The position numbers and the translations under genes are program-made. This document shows positions 21,649-32,121 of a DNA stretch of 64,000 bases, in pieces. The stretch's first letter is position 1. Each line of letters starts with the position of its first letter. Origin of the DNA: Nitrosovibrio sp. Nv4 (GTDB lineage: Bacteria; Pseudomonadota; Gammaproteobacteria; Burkholderiales; Nitrosomonadaceae). Below the pieces are notes generated by a model. It had not been told where the DNA came from. It saw only the letters and a program-made list of their open reading frames with translations, and did not search any database. The DNA lies in the NCBI RefSeq assembly GCF_900215485.1, contig NZ_OCMZ01000001.1, forward strand, positions 992,001 through 1,056,000, given 5' to 3'.

Positions 21649-22151
21649 ATGAGAGTCCTTACAAGGTTATGACAAATGTTTGAGATGGCGTTGTGTTAAA
21701 AAAATAACATGCGCCGTGTGAAAAAGCTGTCCTCTAAATGTCAAGAATTTGTCAACCCTGCCGGATATGCAGTGAATCCGGCCACTGTATCGCCAGTAAA
21801 GCCGCATACAAGCTATGGTGTATCAGAGCCGATTCTCCGCCCCAAATATCACGCATGGAGACTGCCGCGTCGCAGTGATGGGCCAAAGCGCCATGGAGTT
21901 GATAGAGACGAGGGAGGCCGGGAAGGGGCGAATGGCAGTCCCTTCATCAGGACAGACCAGGTGAACATCGCCACCGAGTCTTTTCCACGCGATGAAGTGG
22001 GATACTTTCCAAATCTTTTTCACCCGCCGCCGCTGAAGCAGCAGGGGTAGTGCCAGCACGAGGTCTTGTGACCCTTGCGTGCAGGCAACGGCACCAATGT
22101 TTACACGAGGGGTTGTTGCGAGAGGAGTTGTTACGAGAGTCGCGGGATTCC
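21649..22151. other. Intergenic region between zwf and carbonic anhydrase copy 2
   Basis: 503 bp with no convincing gene. It contains the second copy of the conserved upstream block (21704-21753) and, near the zwf stop, an imperfect 15-bp direct repeat (gaggggttgttgc and gaggagttgttac, 22109-22139). Confidence 0.5.
21704..21753 (-). promoter_or_regulatory. Conserved upstream block, copy 2
   Basis: Counterpart of 20461-20510, located 56-105 bp upstream of the start of carbonic anhydrase copy 2, a normal promoter distance. On the minus strand it contains TTGACA within AATTCTTGACATTTAG, then CTTTTTCACAC and TGTTAT. Preservation of both edges suggests a regulatory function. Confidence 0.55.
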
Positions 22152-23546
22152 CTATTCCGGATTGTGCCAGCAGCCATCCGGCCCGATCAGGGAATCCGCT
22201 GCGGGAGGTCCCCAACTGCCCCTTTCATAAGGTAGGGCGGGGGGATATGTCTTGAGGACAGGATCCAGGGCCGCCCAAGAGGCTTCGATCGCGTCTTTTC
22301 GCGTGAAGAGTGTTCCGTCGCCCACCATGGCGTCATGTAAAAGGCGCTCGTAGGGCGATTCGCGTCCGAAGTGTTCTTCGACCAGGCAGAGTTCCCGCTG
22401 GACACCGACAAACTCTTTTCCCGCGCGCTTGACGCGGGCCGCGATAGCAACGGCTGAGACCGGGGACAGCCGGAAGCGCAAATAGTTGGCGCGGCAAGCT
22501 TCTTCGGGCGAGTCGTCAAAAAGTCGTTGTGGCGGCGGTTTTAACTGGACAATAACTTCCGCTGCTGTCCTGGCGAGAGATTTGCCCGAGCGTAAATACC
22601 ACGGCACCCCTTCCCAACGCCAGGAGTCAATAAAAAGGCGCAGAGCGCAGAACGTCTCGACATCGGAGTCTTTCGCCACACCCTCCTCCTTGCGGTAGCC
22701 CACATACTGCCCACGCACCAGGTCAGCTGGCGCCAAGGGACGCATGGCCTGGAGAATATTGACTTTTTCGCTTTGAACGGAGCCTAGTCCCTTGTAGGCA
22801 GGCGGTTCCATCGCAAGCAGTGCGACGACTTGCAAAAGGTGGTTCTGAACTACGTCACGAAGACAGCCTGCGGATTCGTAAAATCCACCACGTCCCTCTA
22901 TGCCAAAATCCTCCGCCAGCGTGATTTGAACGCTGGCCACATAATTTCGGTTCCAGATCGGTTCAAGAAGCGAATTGGCGAACCGGAAATATAAAATATT
23001 CATGATCGCCTCCTTCCCGAGGAAGTGGTCGATACGGAAAATCGATTCCTCCGGAAATACAGACTGTGCGATCCGGTTAAGCTCACGTGCTGAGGCGAGA
23101 TCACGTCCGAACGGCTTTTCAACAATGACACGCGCATTGCTTGCCAAATCCATGGCACCGAGCCCCCTTATGACATTTCCAAAAAGAAAAGGTGGAATGG
23201 CAAGGTAATAAGCAGGGCGCTGTGCATCCTCCAGAACCTCCTTGAGTGCTTTGAATGTGTCCAGATTATTGTAATCGCCGCGAACATATCGAAACAGGGA
23301 AAGAAGATGGCTAAGCGCGTTTTCATCATCGACTTTTCCCGACTTGCTTACGGCCTGGGTGACCCTGTCACGAAGTTGCTCGATGCTCCATGGTGTGGAG
23401 GCGACGCCGACCAACGGCACATTGAGAGCCTCTTTCTTTACCATGGCGTATAGTGCCGGGAAAATCTTTTTATAGGCCAGGTCACCCGTCACGCCGAACA
23501 GCACCAACGCATCGGACGGCGCCGCATCATTGTTGATCTTGCGCAT
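22152..23546 (-). CDS. zwf: Glucose-6-phosphate 1-dehydrogenase
   Basis: Oxidises glucose-6-phosphate to 6-phosphogluconolactone, the entry to the oxidative pentose phosphate pathway and a source of NADPH. The dinucleotide-binding [10 protein letters not shown] (residues 18-27), EKPFGRDL and the catalytic block RIDHFLGKE (171-179, His174, Lys178) are present. The usual tyrosine of RIDHYLGKE is phenylalanine here. At 464 residues it is slightly shorter than most homologues. GGGAGG lies 8 nt upstream of the start. It is the last gene of the pgi-tkt-pgm-zwf series on the minus strand. Confidence 0.95.
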   Translation of the reverse strand: MRKINNDAAPSDALVLFGVTGDLAYKKIFPALYAMVKKEALNVPLVGVASTPWSIEQLRDRVTQAVSKSGKVDDENALSHLLSLFRYVRGDYNNLDTFKALKEVLEDAQRPAYYLAIPPFLFGNVIRGLGAMDLASNARVIVEKPFGRDLASARELNRIAQSVFPEESIFRIDHFLGKEAIMNILYFRFANSLLEPIWNRNYVASVQITLAEDFGIEGRGGFYESAGCLRDVVQNHLLQVVALLAMEPPAYKGLGSVQSEKVNILQAMRPLAPADLVRGQYVGYRKEEGVAKDSDVETFCALRLFIDSWRWEGVPWYLRSGKSLARTAAEVIVQLKPPPQRLFDDSPEEACRANYLRFRLSPVSAVAIAARVKRAGKEFVGVQRELCLVEEHFGRESPYERLLHDAMVGDGTLFTRKDAIEASWAALDPVLKTYPPALPYERGSWGPPAADSLIGPDGCWHNPE

Positions 23547-23756
23547 TTCAGCATCCTCCCTTTTGTAATGACGCCAAATCGCTTGCCGTTTAAACAGCCC
23601 AACGGTATCGATTCAACTGAATCCAGTTGTCAGCGGATGCAAACTACGTATGCAGATACGTATGCAAAAGGCCAGCCAGAATTTCGTCGCATCGACAATA
23701 TAAAATTGCCCCTGTCCGTGATCAGGCACGAAAATCAGGGGAACCATTCCCATTGA

Positions 23757-25427
23757 TTATACTTGTGCGGGTTCACTATCCTGCGCTGCGGTAAGCGCAT
23801 CACCGACTATTGTTTGCGCTTCCTCAAGAATGCGATGCAGGTGATCGGATCCCAGAAAGCTTTCAGCATAAATTTTGTAGATGTCCTCCGTGCCCGACGG
23901 ACGCGCCGCGAACCATCCATTCTCGGTAATCACCTTAATGCCGCCAATGGATGCGCCATTGCCCGGTGCATGCGTGAGAATGGTCTGGATTTTTTCGCCG
24001 GCCAGCTTCGAGGATTCTATTTGCTGCGGTGACAGCTTGGCCAGGATAGCTTTTTGCTCTGGAGTGGCTCGCGCATCCACCCGTTCAAAAACCGAGCCGC
24101 CAAACTCGCGTTCAAGCTCTTGGTATATCTCGCCGGGATCGCGCCCTGTGCGCGCGATGATCTCCGCGGACAGCAATGCCGGAGCGATTCCATCCTTGTC
24201 CGTCGTCCAGGCTGTGCCGTCGAGGCGGAGGAAAGAGGCGCCCGCGCTTTCTTCTCCACAAAGGCCCAGCGAGCCGTCGCACAGACCATCTACGAACCAC
24301 TTGAAGCCGACCGGCACTTCATAGAGTTTCCGGCCAAGCCTTGCGGTCACCCGATCGATCATCCGGCTACTCACCACCGTTTTGCCCACGGCCACCTCCT
24401 CGGTCCATTCTGGACGATGTTGAAAGAGGTAGTGAACAGCAACGGAAAGATAATGATCCGCAGGCAGCAGGCCCGCGCTTCGGGTTACGATCCCGTGCCG
24501 GTCATGATCGGTATCGCAGGCGAAGGCAATGTCGAATCGATTTTTCAGTTCGATCAACCCTTGCATGGCATAAGACGAGGAGGGATCCATGCGAATCCTG
24601 CCGTCCCAATCGACAGTCATGAAGCGGAAGGCAGGATCGACTGCCTTGTTGACCACGACCAGGTTTAACCCGTAATGCTCGGCAATGGCGTCCCAGTAGT
24701 GCACTCCGGCTCCTCCAAGGGGATCAACTCCCATGCAGATGTTGGCGCCGCGGACTGCATCCATATCGATCACGCTACGAAGATCGCCAACGTAAGTGTT
24801 AAGAAAGTCATGCTGGTGCGTTGTCGTGGCGCGTAACGCGTTTTCGAAACGTATTCTTCTTACGCCTGAAAGATTCTTTTCCAGAAACGCATTGGACATG
24901 GCTTCGATCGAGGCAGTGGCTTCAATGCCCGCTGGTCCGCCGTGGGGCGGATTGTATTTAAAACCGCCGCTCTCGGGAGGATTGTGAGAAGGCGTAATGA
25001 CTATGCCGTCCGAAAGGCCCTGGGTGCGGTCGCGATTGTAAGTCAGTATGGCGTGGGATATCGCGGGAGTGGGAGTGTATTCTCCGTTTTTCGCCAGCAT
25101 GACATCGACTCCGTTTGCGGCCAGCACTTCGAGTGCGCTGGTGTATGCCGGTTCGGAAAGGGCGTGGGTGTCAATGCCCAGATATAACGGTCCATCGATG
25201 TCCTGCTGTTTGCGATATTGACAAATAGCCTGGGTGATTGCCAGAACGTGCCATTCATTGAAGCTTCCTTCAAGCGCCGAACCACGATGCCCCGACGTAC
25301 CGAATGCGACCCTTTGCGCGGGTACCGAGCAATCGGGAATCTGGGCGTAATAAGCGGTGATAAGCCGGGGCACATTCAGCAGCATCGCCGGTTCAGCTGG
25401 TTTCCCTGCAAGCGGACTGATTTTCAT
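23757..25427 (-). CDS. pgm: Phosphoglucomutase (alpha-D-glucose phosphate-specific)
   Basis: Interconverts glucose-1-phosphate and glucose-6-phosphate, linking glycogen or sugar nucleotide synthesis to central metabolism. Length 556 residues, standard for this family. Visible blocks are FGTSGHRGSA near residue 42, the phosphoserine loop TPSHNPPESGG (Ser147), the metal loop DTDHDRHG, and the C-terminal phosphate-binding RPSGTEDIYK. GGAGA precedes the ATG. It lies between tkt and zwf on the same strand with 95 and 210 bp gaps. Confidence 0.96.
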   Translation of the reverse strand: MKISPLAGKPAEPAMLLNVPRLITAYYAQIPDCSVPAQRVAFGTSGHRGSALEGSFNEWHVLAITQAICQYRKQQDIDGPLYLGIDTHALSEPAYTSALEVLAANGVDVMLAKNGEYTPTPAISHAILTYNRDRTQGLSDGIVITPSHNPPESGGFKYNPPHGGPAGIEATASIEAMSNAFLEKNLSGVRRIRFENALRATTTHQHDFLNTYVGDLRSVIDMDAVRGANICMGVDPLGGAGVHYWDAIAEHYGLNLVVVNKAVDPAFRFMTVDWDGRIRMDPSSSYAMQGLIELKNRFDIAFACDTDHDRHGIVTRSAGLLPADHYLSVAVHYLFQHRPEWTEEVAVGKTVVSSRMIDRVTARLGRKLYEVPVGFKWFVDGLCDGSLGLCGEESAGASFLRLDGTAWTTDKDGIAPALLSAEIIARTGRDPGEIYQELEREFGGSVFERVDARATPEQKAILAKLSPQQIESSKLAGEKIQTILTHAPGNGASIGGIKVITENGWFAARPSGTEDIYKIYAESFLGSDHLHRILEEAQTIVGDALTAAQDSEPAQV

Positions 25428-25522
25428 ATGATCTTCTCCGTGACCATGCTACCTCACCTCTACCGGACGGCAAACGAAGCAGGAACGCACAAATAGAGTC
25501 TTCAACGCCTAAACCTGATTCG

Positions 25523-27625
25523 CTAACTCGAAGCGTTCGAAGCGTGACGTGCAATTTGATCCTTGGCTGCGGTAACGACGTGCGACGGTTCGAATCCGAA
25601 GCACTGTGCGACGATCTTTGCCGGTGCTGACAGGCCAAAGCTATTTACGCCGAGGATGCGTCCCCCAAAGCCGGTATAGCGTTCCCAACCGAAAGGGGAT
25701 GCCTCCTCGACCGCCACGCGCGCCAGTATCCCGGGGGGTAGAACACTGTCACGATATTCCTGACTCTGATCCTCGAACACTTCCCACGATGGCATGCTGA
25801 TTACGCGAGCCTTGATTCCTTCCGACTTTAGCTGTTCATAGGCAGCGACACAGAGTGAGACCTCGCTTCCAGTGGCCAGAAGCAGTACCTCAGGATTGTG
25901 ATCCTGCGCATCGGCCAGCACATAGGCGCCGCGCGTGAGGCCGCTGGCGGGCGCATATACAGAGCGATCCAGCGTAGGTACGGACTGCCGCGTCAGTATC
26001 AGGCAAACTGGACGGTCGGTGAACTGCATGATGAGCCGCCATGCCTCAACGACCTCATTCGCGTCCGCTGGCCGCAGGACAACGATGCCCGGGCTCGCGC
26101 GCAGAGAAGCGAGATGTGCAATTGGCTGGTGCGTGGGCCCGTCCTCTCCGAGACTGATGGAATCGTGAGTCCAGATGTAAATGATGGGAATTTCCATCAT
26201 CGCGCTCAGCCTAAGCGCTGCGCGGCAGTAGTCGGTAAAGATGAGAAAACTCGCAGCATAAGGGCGCAGTTTTGATAGGCTCATCCCGTTGGCAATGCCG
26301 CACATCGCGTGTTCGCGCAAGCCGAAGTGGAAATTACGCCCTCGATAATCCCCATTCAGGTTTTCAATTTGTCCGGGCGCCTGAAAATCGCCATAAAGCG
26401 CGCCCTTCAGTTCCGTTTTTGTCGAAGGAGCAAGATCCGCCGCGCCGCCAAGCAGCCAATGCATTTTTTCGGCGACGGCGTTCAATACCTTGCCCGATGA
26501 CTCGCGCGTCGCCATACCCTTCGTATCTGCCGGGAATGTGGGTAACGCACTATCCCAGCCCACCGGTAGCCCGCGTCGCTCCATGCAGCCGATTTGTTCG
26601 GCCAGCTCCGGGTATCGTGTACTGTAAGCAGCAAACAGTTTTTTCCAGGCTGCATGCGCGGTTGCGCCGCGCTCGCCAAGCTGGGCTTTAAAATGTTCCC
26701 GCACACCGTCGGGCTCGTGAAATTGCTTGTCGGGGTCGCAGCCGAAGAATTCTTTTGCCAGTCGGACCTCTTCAGAACCCAACGGTTCGCCGTGCGCTTC
26801 TCTCGTGTCGTGCTTGTGGGGCGCTCCGTAACCGATATGGCTACGCACGATAATTAACGTCGGGCGATCATTCGTAGTGAGAAACGCCTCATAAGCGCTC
26901 GTCAGCTGGGCCAGATTGTTCGCGTCGCCAACTCTTGCGACATTCCATCCATAACTGACAAACCGGGCGGCGACGTCTTCCGTGAAAGTGAGATCGGTTG
27001 ACCCTTCAATGGTGATGCGGTTGGCGTCATAAATCCAGCACAGATTGGAGAGTTTGAGGTGTCCGGCCAGCGATGCCGCTTCGCTGCTGATTCCTTCCAT
27101 CATATCGCCGTCACTGCATAAGGCGTAGACATTATGTTCAAACAGCTCAAAATCGGGCCGGTTATAAGTCGCGCCGAGCCAACGGGCGGCGATCGCCATC
27201 CCGACGCTGACAGCAGCACCCTGTCCGAGCGGACCCGTAGTGGTTTCTACACCCGACGTCCAGCCATATTCCGGATGGCCGGTGCAGCGGCTGCCCGCCT
27301 GCCGAAAGGTTTTGAGGTCATCGAGCGTCACTGCCAGCCGGTCCGCCTTCTCGTAGCTTGGACTCGCTGCCTTGACACCAGTCAGATAAAGGAGACTGTA
27401 GAGCAATGCTGAGGCGTGACCAGCCGAAAGGACGAAACGGTCGCGGTTCAGCCATTCGGGATCGTCCGGATCATAGCGCAGGAAACGTTGCCAGAGACAG
27501 TATACCGTTGGCGCTGAGCCCATCGGCGTGCCAGGATGACCAGAATGCGCTTTTTCCACCGCATCCATGGATAGGCTGCGAAGCGTGTTGATACAAACCT
27601 GATCGCGCTCCATCTGTTCGGTCAT
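25523..27625 (-). CDS. tkt: Transketolase
   Basis: Thiamine-diphosphate enzyme transferring two-carbon units between sugar phosphates, in the non-oxidative pentose phosphate pathway and the Calvin cycle. Recognisable are EKAHSGHPGTPMGSAP, the ThDP motif CSDGDMMEGISSEAASLAG and the pyrimidine-domain segment FGLREHAMCGIANG. The family-like start is MTEQMERDQVCINTLRSL at 27625 (about 700 residues). The frame stays open to an ATG at 27751, adding 42 residues of non-conserved sequence; that start cannot be excluded. An AGGAGGT near 27690 has no start codon at working distance. Confidence 0.95.
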   Translation of the reverse strand: MTEQMERDQVCINTLRSLSMDAVEKAHSGHPGTPMGSAPTVYCLWQRFLRYDPDDPEWLNRDRFVLSAGHASALLYSLLYLTGVKAASPSYEKADRLAVTLDDLKTFRQAGSRCTGHPEYGWTSGVETTTGPLGQGAAVSVGMAIAARWLGATYNRPDFELFEHNVYALCSDGDMMEGISSEAASLAGHLKLSNLCWIYDANRITIEGSTDLTFTEDVAARFVSYGWNVARVGDANNLAQLTSAYEAFLTTNDRPTLIIVRSHIGYGAPHKHDTREAHGEPLGSEEVRLAKEFFGCDPDKQFHEPDGVREHFKAQLGERGATAHAAWKKLFAAYSTRYPELAEQIGCMERRGLPVGWDSALPTFPADTKGMATRESSGKVLNAVAEKMHWLLGGAADLAPSTKTELKGALYGDFQAPGQIENLNGDYRGRNFHFGLREHAMCGIANGMSLSKLRPYAASFLIFTDYCRAALRLSAMMEIPIIYIWTHDSISLGEDGPTHQPIAHLASLRASPGIVVLRPADANEVVEAWRLIMQFTDRPVCLILTRQSVPTLDRSVYAPASGLTRGAYVLADAQDHNPEVLLLATGSEVSLCVAAYEQLKSEGIKARVISMPSWEVFEDQSQEYRDSVLPPGILARVAVEEASPFGWERYTGFGGRILGVNSFGLSAPAKIVAQCFGFEPSHVVTAAKDQIARHASNASS

Positions 27626-27841
27626 CTGGGTTGTCCCGGTAGAGCAAGCCGCGGCGCTTGCGTGAGAAAAATGTTCCCTACTTGAAAATATTGACCTCCT
27701 CGTACCAGCATGAGCCGCATGCAGGCTCGCCTCTGCCATATCATTTACCATTGTTACGGAAACATCGCCCCTCCGATATTACAGAATTTCTTTCCCTGCC
27801 CGCAAGATCAAGAGGCGGATAGAGGTAAGCGGGGGTGCTGA

Positions 27842-29482
27842 TTACGCTTCTTTAAACGTGTTGTAGCGTCTTATAAGCGCATTCGTTGAACTATCATGCT
27901 GCAACGGCGGCCCGCCTGTGCTGCCTGTTGTACCCTCTAATTCCTGCATAACGCGCTTGGCCAGCGCCTTGCCCAGTTCTACGCCCCATTGATCGAACGA
28001 ATCGATATTCCAGATCGCCCCTTGCGTAAAAACACTATGTTCATAGAGTGCGATCAAAGCGCCTAGTGTATGCGGTGTAAGGCGCTCGGCGAGAATGGTG
28101 TTGGTTGGGCGATTCCCTTCAAAGCTCCGATGGGGGCACAGCCAGTCGGGTGTTCCTTCAGCTTTCACTTCATCCCCGGTTTTTCCGAATGCCAACGCCT
28201 CGGTTTGAGCGAACAGATTCGCCATCAGCAGGTCATGATGACTGCCCAGCGGATTCAAGGTTTGGCAGAAGCCGATAAAGTCGCACGGGATCAGCCGGGT
28301 ACCCTGGTGTATGAGTTGATAAAACGAGTGCTGGCCGTTAGTGCCGGGTTCGCCCCAAATAACGGGTGACGTCGGGTAGTTGACACGGGAGCCATCAAGC
28401 GTAACGTGCTTGCCGTTGCTCTCCATTGTCAATTGCTGCAAATAGGCGGGGAAACGCTTGAGGTATTGGTCATACGGCAGCACAGCTACCGTTGGCGCAT
28501 CGAAGAAATTGTTGTACCAGATTGCGTGCAATCCCATGAGTATGGGGAGATTTTTCTCGAACGGAGCAGTACGGAAGTGTTGATCCATCGCGTGAAAACC
28601 TGCCAGCATGGCGCGGAAATTCTCGGATCCGATCGCAATCATGGTCGAGAGGCCCACCGCTGAGTTCATCGAATAACGTCCACCTACCCAATCCCAGAAC
28701 CCGAACATATTGGTTGTATCGATGCCGAATCTGGCCACCTCCTCGGCATTTGTCGAGACAGCAACGAAGTGCCTGCGCACGGCACGTACGTCGTTGACTT
28801 TATCCAGCGTCCATTGACGGGCTGCATGGGCGTTGGCCAGGGTCTCTGTGGTGGTGAATGTTTTTGAACAGATGATGAATAGCGTTTCTTCCGGATCAGC
28901 GGCCTTTGTGGCTTCCCTGAAATCCGTGCCGTCCACGTTGGATACGAAGCGGAAGGTCATGTCGCGCGAGCTGTAATGACGCAACGCTTCATAGGCCATC
29001 ACCGGCCCCAGATCGGAGCCGCCAATACCAATATTGACGATATTGCGAATTCGCTTGCCCGTATATCCTTGCCATTGCCCACTGCGTAACTGGTTTGCGA
29101 AACCGGCCATCCTGTCAAGCACCGAATGTACCTCGGGCAAGACGTCGATGCCCTTGACAAGGATTTGTTCACTCTCGGGTGCGCGCAAGGCAATGTGAAG
29201 CGCGGCACGCTGTTCTGTCGAATTGATCAGGTCGCCCCTGAACATGGCGTCAATGCGTTCACGCAGGCCACACTCTTCGGCAAGCCGCGCAAGCAGGTGG
29301 AGCGTCTCGTCGGTAACCCTGTTTTTCGAGTAGTCCAGGTAAAGGCCGGCGGCTTCGGCCGTGAAACGCTCGCCGCGGTTAGGGTCATCAGCGAAAAGCT
29401 GACGTAGATGCACGTTTTTGATCGTCTGGTAGTGTTTTTCGAGCGCCTTCCATGCCGGGCGTTCTGTCAGAGCCTGTGTCAT
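27842..29482 (-). CDS. pgi: Glucose-6-phosphate isomerase
   Basis: Interconverts glucose-6-phosphate and fructose-6-phosphate. The 546-residue length and the blocks [57 protein letters not shown] and QWGVELGK (containing the PGI signatures and catalytic Glu, His and Lys) are all present. The start at 29482 overlaps the pssA stop in an ATGA, so pgi translation is probably coupled to pssA, an unusual pairing of lipid and sugar genes. It heads the pgi-tkt-pgm-zwf group. Confidence 0.96.
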   Translation of the reverse strand: MTQALTERPAWKALEKHYQTIKNVHLRQLFADDPNRGERFTAEAAGLYLDYSKNRVTDETLHLLARLAEECGLRERIDAMFRGDLINSTEQRAALHIALRAPESEQILVKGIDVLPEVHSVLDRMAGFANQLRSGQWQGYTGKRIRNIVNIGIGGSDLGPVMAYEALRHYSSRDMTFRFVSNVDGTDFREATKAADPEETLFIICSKTFTTTETLANAHAARQWTLDKVNDVRAVRRHFVAVSTNAEEVARFGIDTTNMFGFWDWVGGRYSMNSAVGLSTMIAIGSENFRAMLAGFHAMDQHFRTAPFEKNLPILMGLHAIWYNNFFDAPTVAVLPYDQYLKRFPAYLQQLTMESNGKHVTLDGSRVNYPTSPVIWGEPGTNGQHSFYQLIHQGTRLIPCDFIGFCQTLNPLGSHHDLLMANLFAQTEALAFGKTGDEVKAEGTPDWLCPHRSFEGNRPTNTILAERLTPHTLGALIALYEHSVFTQGAIWNIDSFDQWGVELGKALAKRVMQELEGTTGSTGGPPLQHDSSTNALIRRYNTFKEA

Positions 29483-30264
29483 GAAGGTTCTCCTGCTTCT
29501 TGTGCCTCGCTCGTTCTCTTTTTCTTGATACGCCGCAATATCCACATTACATAGCCGGACAAGGCATAAAGAAAAAAAAGACAGAACAGCACAACGGGCG
29601 GCTGACTCGGAATCAATACAAAAAAGAACAGCGCCAATAGCAGGACAGTGATGAAAGGCACACTTTTTCGTAAATTGATTGTCTTGCCGCTGTAATAGGG
29701 GATATTACTCACCATGGTAAGGCCTGCGAACAGGGTAATGCCCCATGCGAGCCATCTGATATCCTCGCCACTTATTTCAAAGTCCAGCATCACCCAGACC
29801 AGTCCTGCAATCAATGCAGCGGCGGCGGGGCTGGGCAACCCCTGAAAAAACCGCTTATCCGCGACCTCTATATTCGTATTGAAACGTGCGAGACGCAGCG
29901 CAGCACAGACACAATAAATAAAAGCTGCAATCCAGCCCCACTTGCCCATGCCCTTCAAGGCCCACTCATATATCACCAGCGCGGGAGCGGCGCCGAAGGA
30001 GACCATGTCCGACAAGCTATCGTATTCCGCGCCAAATTCACTCTGCGTATGAGTCAACCGCGCTACCCGGCCGTCCAGTCCATCCAGCACCATCGCGATG
30101 AAAATCGAAACTGCGGAATGTTCAAAACGTCCATTCATCGCCTGTACTATGGCATAAAACCCGGCGAACAACGCGGCGGTGGTGAACAGGTTGGGTAGTA
30201 AATAAATGCCTCTGCGGCGCAGTTTGGATTTGAGCATGTAGCGCGGATGAGGATCATGCATCAT
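29479..30264 (-). CDS. pssA: CDP-diacylglycerol-serine O-phosphatidyltransferase
   Basis: Integral membrane enzyme making phosphatidylserine, precursor of phosphatidylethanolamine. The CDP-alcohol phosphotransferase motif is complete: DGLDGRVAR, then GAEYDSLSD (pattern D-x2-DG-x2-AR-x8-G-x3-D-x3-D). About six to eight hydrophobic segments, 261 residues, type II (Bacillus-like) family. It lies about 260 bp downstream of ilvC behind a terminator-like hairpin and overlaps pgi by 4 nt. In many betaproteobacteria the next gene is leuA; here it is not. Confidence 0.94.
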   Translation of the reverse strand: MMHDPHPRYMLKSKLRRRGIYLLPNLFTTAALFAGFYAIVQAMNGRFEHSAVSIFIAMVLDGLDGRVARLTHTQSEFGAEYDSLSDMVSFGAAPALVIYEWALKGMGKWGWIAAFIYCVCAALRLARFNTNIEVADKRFFQGLPSPAAAALIAGLVWVMLDFEISGEDIRWLAWGITLFAGLTMVSNIPYYSGKTINLRKSVPFITVLLLALFFFVLIPSQPPVVLFCLFFLYALSGYVMWILRRIKKKRTSEAQEAGEPS

Positions 30265-30476
30265 TGTGCATTCCCAAAAGGAGACCGATGCATGTTAAAC
30301 GGTTATCGACCGGCGGTAAACAGTAGCCAGTGCGGGCAGGGAAATCAGGGATGTTTCCCGGCAATTACGAACTGAAGAAATATCGCCGGTAATGGGAATA
30401 ACTGGCCGGGACAGGTAACGTTGACTGAGCGTCAGATGGTAGGCAAGAATAGAATAGTAATGCTTGAGAAGGGTGG

Positions 30477-30516
30477 CAGAGGGCAGGTGGATGCCTGATG
30501 CGCCATCTGCCCTCTG
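30477..30516 (-). terminator. Strong hairpin downstream of ilvC
   Basis: Arms of 14 nt (30477-30490 and 30503-30516) pair at 13 of 14 positions around a 12-nt loop, beginning 10 bp past the ilvC stop. The T-run on the minus strand is poor. It probably marks the end of the ilvIHC transcript before pssA. Confidence 0.65.
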
Positions 30517-30525
30517 TAAGTTTTG

Positions 30526-32119
<1,594 letters not shown>

Positions 32120-32121
32120 GT

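Noticed and set aside
21823-22215. 130-codon minus-strand frame overlapping the end of zwf
   Set aside because: Overlaps the zwf coding end and has no family features; part of it is translation of a 15-bp direct repeat.
25523-27751. 42-residue N-terminal extension of transketolase
   Set aside because: Not conserved in the family and lacks a well-placed ribosome site, so the shorter start was used, with the longer one mentioned.
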